Source: a virus
IMG/VR virus record: IMGVR_UViG_3300046012_000900
Span: 1-35,168 of that record
Direction: 5' to 3' (one strand)
DNA: 35,168 bases
Shown: positions 6,388 to 11,882 of the stretch, in pieces
How the letters are laid out: every line of letters begins with the position of its first letter
How positions within the stretch are numbered: position 1 is the stretch's first letter
Program-made: the position numbers and the translations under genes
Notes under the pieces: generated by a model
Told to the model about the DNA's origin: nothing
Databases searched by the model: none
The model's input: only the letters and a program-made list of their open reading frames with translations

Positions 6388-6416
6388 TTTACATCCAGTC
6401 TCTTATGTAGTAGATT
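6388..6416 (+). promoter_or_regulatory. Probable promoter for second barrel gene
   Basis: TTTACA at 6388-6393 and TAGATT at 6411-6416 with a 17-bp spacer give a fair sigma-70 promoter, 36 bases before the ATG at 6452. It would allow separate expression of the secreted protein, because the preceding gene ends at 6362 and the gap is 89 bases. Confidence 0.42.
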
Positions 6417-6451
6417 CAAAGTTAGTTAGTTATTTCCCTGGAGGAATTTTT

Positions 6452-6970
6452 ATGTTAAAGAACATTATTTTTTCGTTTCTAGTTCTGTTTTCAAGTTTAA
6501 GCGCTGCTGCCAATTTATCCCTTTTCCCTTATGTGGGTTTTGACATGTCAGTCCGCTCTAGCGATTTTCCACCCCATAGAGGCAAGTCATTATTTAATCG
6601 ACCTAATTTTACGCCTTCTATCGCTGCTGGGGTTAACTTTACCCATTGCTTAGGGTTAGAGGCCAGTTATCACAAAAGCTCTCCCAGCAAAGTAGATCAC
6701 TTTGTGTTCCACGTTCTTGGCTATCTCCCATTATGCGACCTTACAAACAAACTATATGCCGGTATTGGCTTCTCTGTAATCAAACCATATAATAAATGCT
6801 TCAGCGCATCTCCTGTTGCCCCTAGCGTTACTGCTGGCTGGTATCATGGATTCAATGAACAGCTAGGCTTAAGGATTCACGGTGATAGTAAGTTTATAAA
6901 TGCATTACGCAACGACAAACCAATTATTAAATCTATTGGTGTTGGCGCTGGATTAGTGTATAATTTCTAA
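6452..6970 (+). CDS. Secreted outer-membrane beta-barrel-like protein (172 aa)
   Basis: GGAGG lies seven bases before the ATG. The N-terminus is a signal peptide (NIIFSFLVLFSSLSAAA) with likely cleavage before NLSLFPYVGF. The mature part has amphipathic strand-like runs (FTPSIAAGVNFTHCLGLEAS, KLYAGIGFSVI, GWYHGFNEQLGLRIHGDS) and ends GAGLVYNF. A final Phe preceded by alternating hydrophobics is the usual beta-signal for outer-membrane insertion. Size suits an 8-stranded OmpA/OMP_b-brl type barrel. It is alone on its transcript, with a promoter before it and a strong terminator after it, typical of a moron-type cargo gene. Confidence 0.7.
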   Translation: MLKNIIFSFLVLFSSLSAAANLSLFPYVGFDMSVRSSDFPPHRGKSLFNRPNFTPSIAAGVNFTHCLGLEASYHKSSPSKVDHFVFHVLGYLPLCDLTNKLYAGIGFSVIKPYNKCFSASPVAPSVTAGWYHGFNEQLGLRIHGDSKFINALRNDKPIIKSIGVGAGLVYNF

Positions 6971-7012
6971 AGCTAAGTCTCAAACAGTCGGGCTTCCTTG
7001 GTCTTAGCGCGA

Positions 7013-7050
7013 CCCCTCTTCCAGAGATGACTACTGGTAGAGGGGTTTTT
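7013..7050 (+). terminator. Intrinsic terminator after barrel gene
   Basis: CCCCTCTTCCAG (7013-7024) pairs with CTGGTAGAGGGG (7034-7045): 7 plus 4 base pairs with one T/T mismatch and a 9-base loop, followed directly by five T. It lies 43 bases after the stop of the barrel gene and ends rightward transcription there. Confidence 0.88.
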
Positions 7051-7063
7051 ATTTGGAGAAAAT

Positions 7064-7255
7064 ATGAAAAGCCACTACATTATTATTGATGGAAAAATTT
7101 CCGATCTAGATTCCTTTGAAGGCTTGGTAAATGATTGGCTACTCCAAGGATATGAACTTGCAGGCGAGCTTTTAATGCACGAAGGAAAGTTCTATCAATC
7201 CCTGATAAAACCAAAGGGTAGCGACATAAGCATGGAAGATGAAGAAGACGATTGA
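7064..7255 (+). CDS. DUF1737-like small protein (63 aa)
   Basis: ATG at 7064 has GGAG five bases upstream. The pattern (YIIIDGKISDLDSFEGLVND, then LLQGYELAGELLMHEGKFYQ, then SLIKP) fits DUF1737: a strand, a helix, the G(Y/W)EL turn, and a GKFYQ strand. The family is short and of unknown function, and found in bacteria and phages. The acidic tail (MEDEEDD) is extra. The preceding terminator ends at 7050, so it needs readthrough or an unseen promoter. Confidence 0.62.
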   Translation: MKSHYIIIDGKISDLDSFEGLVNDWLLQGYELAGELLMHEGKFYQSLIKPKGSDISMEDEEDD

Positions 7256-7257
7256 TT

Positions 7258-7416
7258 CTATTTTTTTCCCTCTAAGCGCATAAGAGTCTCTAGCATCTTA
7301 GCCAAAGCCCCCATTACCCCACACCTCAGGAAATCTACATCCAAACTTAATTCATTAACCTGTTTTAATACATGCTCTATTTTTTCGCTCATCTTTTGAG
7401 TATCAGAATCTTTCAT
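7258..7416 (-). CDS. 52-residue helical hypothetical protein
   Basis: The frame runs from ATG at 7416 to TAG at 7258, starting 3 bases after the stop of the preceding leftward gene. No good ribosome site, so translation would depend on coupling. The product is almost fully helical with heptad-like spacing (KMSEKIEHVLKQVNELSLDV, then MGALAKMLETLMRLEGKK), a likely coiled-coil or helical hairpin. No family recognised. It ends 3 bases from the end of the facing DUF1737 gene. Confidence 0.48.
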   Translation of the reverse strand: MKDSDTQKMSEKIEHVLKQVNELSLDVDFLRCGVMGALAKMLETLMRLEGKK

Positions 7417-7419
7417 CAA

Positions 7420-7554
7420 TCAAACCAACCATGCAATAGCAAAACAACAAACAACGGTTGCGAAAAATGCAAAAATAACAATCGCAAAAATCTGCTGATA
7501 ATCGCTCACCATTTTCTCCAAAGCGGAGCGACGCATCTGCTGAATATTCAACAT
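7420..7554 (-). CDS. 44-residue single-span membrane protein
   Basis: Runs from ATG at 7554 to TGA at 7420. A charged N-terminal 20 residues (QQMRRSALEKMVSDYQQ) precede one long membrane span (IFAIVIFAFFATVVCCFAIA) and the protein ends WLV. The positive N-terminus predicts N-in orientation. The ribosome site is weak, and the frame lies between two other leftward small genes, which supports it by position. Candidate holin-like or other small membrane effector; unproven. Confidence 0.45.
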   Translation of the reverse strand: MLNIQQMRRSALEKMVSDYQQIFAIVIFAFFATVVCCFAIAWLV

Positions 7555-7575
7555 TGCGAGTATTCAATATTAAAC

Positions 7576-7797
7576 TTAGCTTAAGGCGCCATGCGTCGCA
7601 TGACCTATATCATGCTCTAGTTTCAAATGATTTGCAAGCATTCCCTTCAGCCTCTTTAACGCAGACCTACCACGCTCCCTCTCCAATGGCGCAGTCTCAA
7701 TCACCTTGTCCATCTCAAAGATGTAAGCCTCCGTGATCCGAATCTGATGCTCATAGTAACTCCTACTCTCATCCAACCTGGGTGCACTCGATACCAT
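7576..7797 (-). CDS. Hypothetical helical protein (73 aa)
   Basis: ATG at 7797 has GGAGGG six bases upstream and a good promoter about 45 bases before it. The protein is helical and charged (DESRSYYEHQIRITEAYIFE, PLERERGRSALKRLKGMLAN) with a His-rich end (HLKLEHDIGHATHG). No family recognised. It starts a three-gene leftward set (73, 44 and 52 residues). Confidence 0.6.
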   Translation of the reverse strand: MVSSAPRLDESRSYYEHQIRITEAYIFEMDKVIETAPLERERGRSALKRLKGMLANHLKLEHDIGHATHGALS

Positions 7798-7838
7798 ATG
7801 AAGCCCTCCAATTATTCAAGCCGCCAACTCATATCAGA

Positions 7839-7867
7839 AATATAACATAAGCTTAAATGCGTGTCAA
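7839..7867 (-). promoter_or_regulatory. Sigma-70 promoter for leftward small-gene trio
   Basis: On the minus strand TTGACA (7867-7862) is followed after 17 bp by TATATT (7844-7839): a perfect -35 and a 5/6 -10 with ideal spacing. Transcription would start near 7832, about 35 bases before the ATG at 7797. The rest of the 145-base gap up to 7942 is A+T-rich with nothing else I can identify. Confidence 0.72.
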
Positions 7868-7942
7868 TACTACAATCTAATGTATTTTGAATAACAACTA
7901 AAAACTTAACACAGCGACCGTCATTCCATTTTTTTACAAAAC

Positions 7943-8449
7943 CTATGCTTTGGTGTCAGATGAACCAGAAAACCTCTTGGTGGAGCTCACGTTAAGAAAT
8001 TTACGCATCTGCTGGATGTATTCTTTCGCCCTTTCTGGATCGCAACCAGACCAACTCTCTTCCAACGCCAAAACCGGCTCACCACGAGAAAATAAAAAAG
8101 ATGAGTTAGAAGCTTTCTTGCATACTTCAAGAAACTGAAGCGGACTTCGCGGCGGCCTATCAACATACCCTGAAAGACCTTTTTTAATATAGGCCACGCC
8201 GGTAAATATTTGCTTGATGTTAATATCGCTTAAGACTTGCATGTACCCGGCGTACAGGAACATCCGTTCAGACTCCTCGTGCCAAAGGCATTGATAACCA
8301 CCAAATGAAACCGCTAAGTGCGCAAAAGCCAAGTTCAGGACCAAATTCACTTGTGAATATTCATATTCCCGCAAGGAAGCCCTAACGTGCAACCAATCGT
8401 AGAACGGCTGCTCCGTAAGCTCTGGAATGACTGCAATTAGCTCTTTCAA
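7943..8449 (-). CDS. Lambda-P-like replication protein, probable helicase loader (168 aa)
   Basis: Its ATG overlaps the stop of the replication initiator (ATGA), the usual O-P gene order. The N-terminal part has paired helices (TEQPFYDWLHVRASLREYEY). Residues about 85-112 (IFTGVAYIKKGLSGYVDRPP, then SPLQFLEVCKKA) resemble the lambda P region where a run of residues precedes PSPxxFxxWC. The usual size is 180-240 residues, so it is short. Expected role: bring the host replicative helicase DnaB to the initiator bound at the origin. Identification rests on position and one motif; a generic small phage protein cannot be excluded. Confidence 0.55.
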   Translation of the reverse strand: MKELIAVIPELTEQPFYDWLHVRASLREYEYSQVNLVLNLAFAHLAVSFGGYQCLWHEESERMFLYAGYMQVLSDINIKQIFTGVAYIKKGLSGYVDRPPRSPLQFLEVCKKASNSSFLFSRGEPVLALEESWSGCDPERAKEYIQQMRKFLNVSSTKRFSGSSDTKA

Positions 8450-9501
8450 TGCAAGATCTCTTCTTCCTCTTGACCAGACCTGCCCTCGATGGAAAGCATC
8501 GCCTTAGGCGGACCAAGGTAATTATTCCCAGGGCTTGGGAAAAAAGGATTGCTTGTGCCGTACGTTCGAATCAAATGCGCTTGAGTAACAGCCCTCGCCT
8601 CAGCAGCACGCTCAGACTCAGTGTAAGGCGTCCGCTTCTTCACCCTAGCCACAGGCGGCCTTTCAAACATAGCAATAAACTGCCCCACGTGCTCACTGTC
8701 GCGCAAAATCAAATTGAGACTGTCATAGACCTTCCCACGGTCATTATCGCCCATATGGAACGCAGAGAGCTTACAGCCACGTATCGCATCCTTCAAATCC
8801 TCCACAGAATATAGGATAAGTTGGTTACTTATCAACTTAGACAGCTTTGAATCAAGCTTCGTTCTTCGATGATTCATCTCTTGCTGCCAGAACTCGAAAA
8901 CGGCAATGATATCTTGTTGGTTAACTTTCATTAAATCTCTCCTGGAAATGATTTTGGTATTTTCGCACAAAACAAGCCCAACCTCGTCAGAGGTTGTCGG
9001 TGAGTTGGTTTTGAAATCAAATGCGTTAAAATTTTTTCTTTTCTTTGTTTCATTTCTTTTCTTTTTCTTCTTGAATATATTATTACCATAAGAAGAAGAA
9101 AGAGAAGAAGATATAATGTTATAAGAGTATATTATATGTGGTAAACGACCTATTAGCAAAGGGGGTGGTAAAAATTCATCAAAAAATTGCTCATTGGTCA
9201 TCCTTAAAATGGATTCAATTTTTACTAAATTTGGGGTGTAATTGTTCTTAAGGTTTACAAGACCTACCTTGTTTGATGATATTGATATTAGTTCCATTTT
9301 TTCTAATTTCTTTAGATATTTTATGATTGTTGGCTTGCTTATATTGAGTTCGTTTTTTAATTGATTGAGAGAATAGATTGCATAAATTGGTTTGGCGTTT
9401 TCAATTATACTTAGCAGAATAGCTTTCTCATATTTAGAGAAAAAGCTTGACTTCTCTATTAGGTCGATAGAGAATTGTCTCTTGCTCATGCCTTTAGACA
9501 T
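8446..9501 (-). CDS. Phage replication initiator, O-like winged-helix protein (351 aa)
   Basis: AAGGAG lies eight bases before the ATG. Residues 20-80 form a winged helix with a clear recognition helix (LKNELNISKPTIIKYLKKL). Residues about 195-280 hold the well-known phage initiator C-terminal domain: VFEFWQQEMNHRRTKLDSKL, LYSVEDLKDAIRGCKLSAFH, then MGDNDRGKVYDSLNLILRD. Between them is a Ser- and Lys-rich linker (FKKKKKRNETKKRK) encoded by a purine/pyrimidine tract. The tail is Pro/Gly-rich and ends in an acidic stretch. Role: bind origin repeats, open DNA and recruit the loader and helicase. In lambda the origin sits inside gene O, and the linker region here looks suitable for the same. Confidence 0.82.
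   Translation of the reverse strand: MSKGMSKRQFSIDLIEKSSFFSKYEKAILLSIIENAKPIYAIYSLNQLKNELNISKPTIIKYLKKLEKMELISISSNKVGLVNLKNNYTPNLVKIESILRMTNEQFFDEFLPPPLLIGRLPHIIYSYNIISSSLSSSYGNNIFKKKKKRNETKKRKNFNAFDFKTNSPTTSDEVGLVLCENTKIISRRDLMKVNQQDIIAVFEFWQQEMNHRRTKLDSKLSKLISNQLILYSVEDLKDAIRGCKLSAFHMGDNDRGKVYDSLNLILRDSEHVGQFIAMFERPPVARVKKRTPYTESERAAEARAVTQAHLIRTYGTSNPFFPSPGNNYLGPPKAMLSIEGRSGQEEEEILH
9030..9137. other. Candidate intragenic replication origin tract
   Basis: Within the initiator gene, 9032-9072 is 41 bases almost purely pyrimidine on the plus strand (two exceptions), 9090-9111 is 22 bases purely purine, and 9111-9137 is an A+T-only-like stretch (TATAATGTTATAAGAG and onward) fit for easy melting. 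Lambdoid phages place iterons and an A+T-rich tract inside O. I see no clear repeated iterons here, so the origin call is an inference from position and composition. Confidence 0.35.
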
Positions 9502-9568
9502 GTTTATTTCTCCTTTTAAAAAATCGACGTTTTGAGTGGTGTGAGCTAAAGGGCGTTATCCGTGGGGC

Positions 9569-9592
9569 ATTATAGTGGCTAGAGCCTGTCAA
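9569..9592 (-). promoter_or_regulatory. Promoter-like pair with unusually short spacer
   Basis: On the minus strand TTGACA (9592-9587) and TATAAT (9574-9569) are both perfect hexamers but only 12 bp apart, much below the usual 16-18. A G+C-rich stretch (GCCCC) follows the -10, like a stringent-type discriminator. The element lies about 70 bases upstream of the initiator ATG. Either TATAAT works with a poor -35 or an activator, or the pair is partly accidental. A GGCT-AG-AGCC inverted repeat lies between the hexamers. Confidence 0.35.
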
Positions 9593-9638
9593 GCAGCCGC
9601 TGCTAGTTTCACTCCCTTGTGTTCCACGGAAGCTTTTT

Positions 9639-9824
9639 TTATTTTTTCATAGATTTGCTCCATTCTTGGTTCTTGATGCATTGCCTAATAACCTCAGAAT
9701 TCGATATATCTTTTTGATATGCTCTTTTTTCTATGGATTCATATAGTGCGTCATCACACCACCAGCAACGCCTCTCATATCTTCTTTCTTTTTTCCTTTT
9801 GGGAATTTTTTTTGATTTTTTCAT
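9639..9824 (-). CDS. Ribbon-helix-helix family small protein (61 aa)
   Basis: AGGAG lies eight bases before the ATG. The N-terminus is very basic (MKKSKKIPKRKKERRYERR), then CWWCDDALYESIEKRAYQK followed by DISNSEVIRQCIKNQ, which matches the Arc/CopG ribbon-helix-helix layout (strand, helix, turn with S-x-SEVIR, helix). Such proteins bind operators as dimers. The CWWC pair just before the first helix is unusual. It diverges from the ERF-CsrA operon with overlapping promoters between them, so it is a good candidate to control that operon and itself. About 140 bases of leader separate its end from the initiator ATG. Confidence 0.65.
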   Translation of the reverse strand: MKKSKKIPKRKKERRYERRCWWCDDALYESIEKRAYQKDISNSEVIRQCIKNQEWSKSMKK

Positions 9825-9844
9825 AATTTTTTCTCCTATTGCTA

Positions 9845-9873
9845 TTGACAGATATCTAACCGATGACTATCAT
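9845..9873 (+). promoter_or_regulatory. Promoter of ERF-CsrA operon
   Basis: TTGACA (9845-9850), 17-bp spacer, TATCAT (9868-9873): 6/6 and 5/6 matches. The start would be near 9880, which rules out in-frame starts before that and supports the ATG at 9911 (or 9905) for the ERF gene. It overlaps the oppositely directed promoter at 9869-9897. Confidence 0.65.
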
Positions 9874-9897
9874 CCTGATATTGGTAATTTTTGTCAA
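9869..9897 (-). promoter_or_regulatory. Possible promoter of the ribbon-helix-helix gene
   Basis: On the minus strand TTGACA (9897-9892), 17-bp spacer, GATGAT (9874-9869; 4/6). Its -10 overlaps the -10 of the rightward promoter, so the two could not be occupied at the same time. The -10 is weak, so confidence is moderate. Confidence 0.42.
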
Positions 9898-9910
9898 GAG
9901 GGGAATGGAG

Positions 9911-10585
9911 ATGAATAAGTCTGAAAACATTAATGAGTTGGCAACTGCTTTATCGACCTTGCAAGGTGAGATAGAGGATGTTTACAAGGATAGGAAGGGG
10001 TATGGATATTCTTATGCCGATCTATCGTCTGTATTAAATATAGCAAGGCCTGTTTTAGCCAAGAATGGTTTAGCTGTAAGTCAGTTGTGCGGTCAGGCGA
10101 CTGAGTGTGTGGTTGTTGAGACCATCTTAATGCACAAATCAGGGCAATGGATTAGTTGTGTTACTGAGATGAGGATGATTGTTGGAAAAGACAAGCAAGG
10201 TAAAGATTTAAATGCAGCTCAAGCGGCGGGTGGCATAATCTCTTATGCGCGCCGTTATGCGTTGTCGGCTATTCTTGGTATTACGCAGACTGATAATGAT
10301 GCTGCTGGCGAAGAAGATGTTGTGCCTAAAAACAATAAGCCTAGTCAGCCTCAACCTCAATGGATGTCTACTCATTTTGAGGATTCTCAATTGAGAAACG
10401 AAAAGGTACGTGATATTACCTTTAAAGATTTATCCAGGCTTATTACAATAAAGGGCGTTAAGTCTGATGAAACCGATGGTTGGCTAAAAAAATCAAATGT
10501 GGGTTCATTGAAGGATATAAAAGAGATTACAGCGCAGGCGTTAATTGAAAAGCTTGAGTCGCGTCAGGTAGAAGTTTGTAACTAA
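9911..10585 (+). CDS. erf: ERF-family single-strand annealing protein (224 aa)
   Basis: Start ATG at 9911 ([10 protein letters not shown]) is chosen because the promoter start lies near 9880 and GAGG is about 9 bases upstream; ATG 9905 would add two residues. Hallmarks of the ERF family: [20 protein letters not shown] near residues 35-55, a SGQWI strand, then [19 protein letters not shown] near 112-130 followed by [12 protein letters not shown] proteins form rings on single-stranded DNA and anneal complementary strands, working in phage recombination and genome circularisation, usually with an exonuclease or nuclease; a VRR-NUC nuclease is encoded six genes on. The C-terminal 75 residues after a Pro/Gln linker are more variable. 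Confidence 0.88.
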   Translation: MNKSENINELATALSTLQGEIEDVYKDRKGYGYSYADLSSVLNIARPVLAKNGLAVSQLCGQATECVVVETILMHKSGQWISCVTEMRMIVGKDKQGKDLNAAQAAGGIISYARRYALSAILGITQTDNDAAGEEDVVPKNNKPSQPQPQWMSTHFEDSQLRNEKVRDITFKDLSRLITIKGVKSDETDGWLKKSNVGSLKDIKEITAQALIEKLESRQVEVCN

Positions 10586-10607
10586 GGTAAAGGAAAAGGA
10601 GAGTGTT

Positions 10608-10823
10608 GTGTTGATATTAGCAAGGCGTATTGGGGAGACTGTAATGATAGGGGAAAACGTTTCCTTTACGATAGTGGGCATTAATGGAAATCAGGTTCGC
10701 GTGGGGATAGATGCGCCAACTGACGTTGAGGTTCACCGTGAAGAGGTTTTCAGGAGGATTCAATCTGAAAAGATCAATGAATTGGTTGGAAGGCTTAATA
10801 GGCAGCTAAAGGAGGATGCATAA
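10608..10823 (+). CDS. csrA: CsrA carbon-storage/global regulator homologue, phage-borne (71 aa)
   Basis: GTG start with AGGAG six bases upstream. The sequence follows CsrA through its whole core: [17 protein letters not shown], then [20 protein letters not shown]. The RNA-contact residues known from E. coli CsrA are kept (L4, R6, R7, V40, V42, H43, R44, E45), so RNA binding is expected. Length is 71 against about 61; the extra is a charged helix ([16 protein letters not shown]). CsrA binds GGA in loops near ribosome sites to block or change translation and, in Legionella-type hosts, keeps cells in the replicative state. In an ERF operon it probably retunes host or phage messages; target unknown. 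Confidence 0.95.
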   Translation: MLILARRIGETVMIGENVSFTIVGINGNQVRVGIDAPTDVEVHREEVFRRIQSEKINELVGRLNRQLKEDA

Positions 10824-10824
10824 C

Positions 10825-11163
10825 ATGGACAATTATGGACCAATTCTAAAGACTCGTTCTTCGATGATGTGTAGAAGCGTTGAGAGGGATGGTAATTTTT
10901 ATTATGAGATGATTAATAATAAAGACCATTTAAATGATTCTTGGATTAAGGACATATCTGAGAAGGTTGGGATGGATGATTATTCCGCTTTTACTGCTTC
11001 GATGGCTGAAGCCGTTTACACTGCCTGCAAGGACAGAAAGGAGATGGATGGAGAAGAGCTTGCATATTTTCCTTTAAAGGTGTTGAATGGCATTTTTATG
11101 AAAGCCATGTTAAAGGGGTTGAAAAAGTTCAGAGAAGATAAAGACTTGTTAAAGGTTATTTAA
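10825..11163 (+). CDS. Hypothetical protein after CsrA (112 aa)
   Basis: ATG at 10825 is preferred: GGAGG sits nine bases upstream, inside the end of csrA; ATG 10816 has that site directly against it. Not recognised. Largely helical (SWIKDISEKVGMDDYSAFTA, VLNGIFMKAMLKGLKKFRED) with one CR..ER segment near the N-terminus (MMCRSVERDGNFYYEM). No signal or membrane segment. One base separates it from the csrA stop, so the two are co-translated; a link to CsrA function is possible but only by position. Confidence 0.65.
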   Translation: MDNYGPILKTRSSMMCRSVERDGNFYYEMINNKDHLNDSWIKDISEKVGMDDYSAFTASMAEAVYTACKDRKEMDGEELAYFPLKVLNGIFMKAMLKGLKKFREDKDLLKVI

Positions 11164-11173
11164 GGAGATTTTT

Positions 11174-11473
11174 ATGAGTAGTTTTACAATTGGAGATTGT
11201 GTTATCGTTAGATGTCTAGCTGGACATTTTTTCGGATATGTTGATTCGGAATCGGGAGCTGAAATTACATTGGTCAATTCACGAAGGCTATGGTATTGGG
11301 CTGGTGCTGCCACCCTCTGTCAGTTAGCAATGGAAGGAACAAAGAAACCCATGGATTGCAAAGTTTCTATGTTTGTGCCTGAGAAAAGAAAACTTTTCGG
11401 TGTAATAGAAATTTTAAAAACTACTGAAGAGGCTAAAAAATCTATTGAGGAGATCCCTATATGGAAGGCATAA
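11174..11473 (+). CDS. DUF6948-like phage protein (99 aa)
   Basis: AAGGAG precedes the ATG by 7 bases. Its features fit a small phage family I recall as DUF6948: GDCVIVRCLAGHFFGYVDSE, EITLVNSRRLWYWAGAATLC, then a Pro-containing strand and EAKKSIEEIPIWKA. The RRLWYW-AGA-LxQLA motif is the most typical part. The function is unknown; it is usually found in early or recombination regions. Its last 13 bases overlap the Gly-rich gene in another frame, so the two are expected together. Confidence 0.68.
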   Translation: MSSFTIGDCVIVRCLAGHFFGYVDSESGAEITLVNSRRLWYWAGAATLCQLAMEGTKKPMDCKVSMFVPEKRKLFGVIEILKTTEEAKKSIEEIPIWKA

Positions 11474-11775
11474 TAGACGGTTCTGGTTTAGGCGATGATG
11501 AAGGTTACGGTTCTGGCTCTCTCTTAAGTTCTAGCGGCGGTTTTGGCGAAGGTTCCATCTCTGGCTATGGTTCTGGAAGCGAATCCAACCATGGATATGG
11601 CTATGGATACAACTATGGCGGCGGCTATGGTGCTGTCTCTTGCTATGATTCTGACAGCAGTTCTGGAGATGGCTCTGGTTTAGGTGATGACTACGGCTAT
11701 GGTTCTGGCCTCGTCACCTGCGATGGTTACGGCGACGGCTGCAACGGCTATGGCTCTCGCGCGAGGCACTTTTAA
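11461..11775 (+). CDS. Gly/Tyr/Ser-rich low-complexity protein (104 aa)
   Basis: The ATG lies inside the last codons of the DUF6948-like gene. About half the residues are Gly or Ser, in YGSG, GDGSG and GYGYG units, with scattered Asp and Tyr, and the sequence is flexible throughout; there is no signal peptide. The DNA is locally G+C-richer and repetitive (GGTTCTGG, GGCTATGG units). From memory, similar Gly-rich proteins follow DUF6948 genes in other phages, which suggests selection to keep the pair. Such sequences can form condensates or structural films; no role is known. Three cysteines (SCYD, TCDG, GCNG) are present. Confidence 0.72.
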   Translation: MEGIIDGSGLGDDEGYGSGSLLSSSGGFGEGSISGYGSGSESNHGYGYGYNYGGGYGAVSCYDSDSSSGDGSGLGDDYGYGSGLVTCDGYGDGCNGYGSRARHF

Positions 11776-11789
11776 GAGTTATTGTAATG

Positions 11790-11850
11790 AATCGATTGAT
11801 TAATTTTTGTTCTACTAACAGTCCGGGTGGGATATATTAGTCAATCGATT
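11790..11850 (+). other. Long stem-loop between Gly-rich gene and 258-aa gene
   Basis: AATCGATTGATTAAT (11790-11804) pairs with ATTAGTCAATCGATT (11836-11850): 15 base pairs with one G-U, around a 31-base loop, followed by three T. It may be a weak terminator for the upstream genes, a processing site or a leader element. The loop holds CCGGGTGGGATAT, with a GGA triplet of the kind CsrA binds. It ends 32 bases before the next ATG. Confidence 0.5.
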
Positions 11851-11882
11851 TTTGCGTCATTTATTTATGAACAGGAGATTCT

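Noticed and set aside
7541-7566. TGAATA / TATTCA inverted repeat
   Set aside because: Short and A+T-rich, easily due to chance; no link to a promoter.
7554-7736. Plus-strand 60-residue Ser/Pro-rich frame
   Set aside because: Antisense to the well-supported 73-residue leftward gene; no start signal.
8449-8814. Plus-strand 121-residue Arg/Leu-rich frame
   Set aside because: Antisense to the replication initiator, whose domain match is strong.
9560-9630. CCGTGG and CCACGG inverted repeat followed by a T-rich stretch as a rightward terminator
   Set aside because: No rightward gene lies before it and the loop is over 50 bases; not a convincing terminator.
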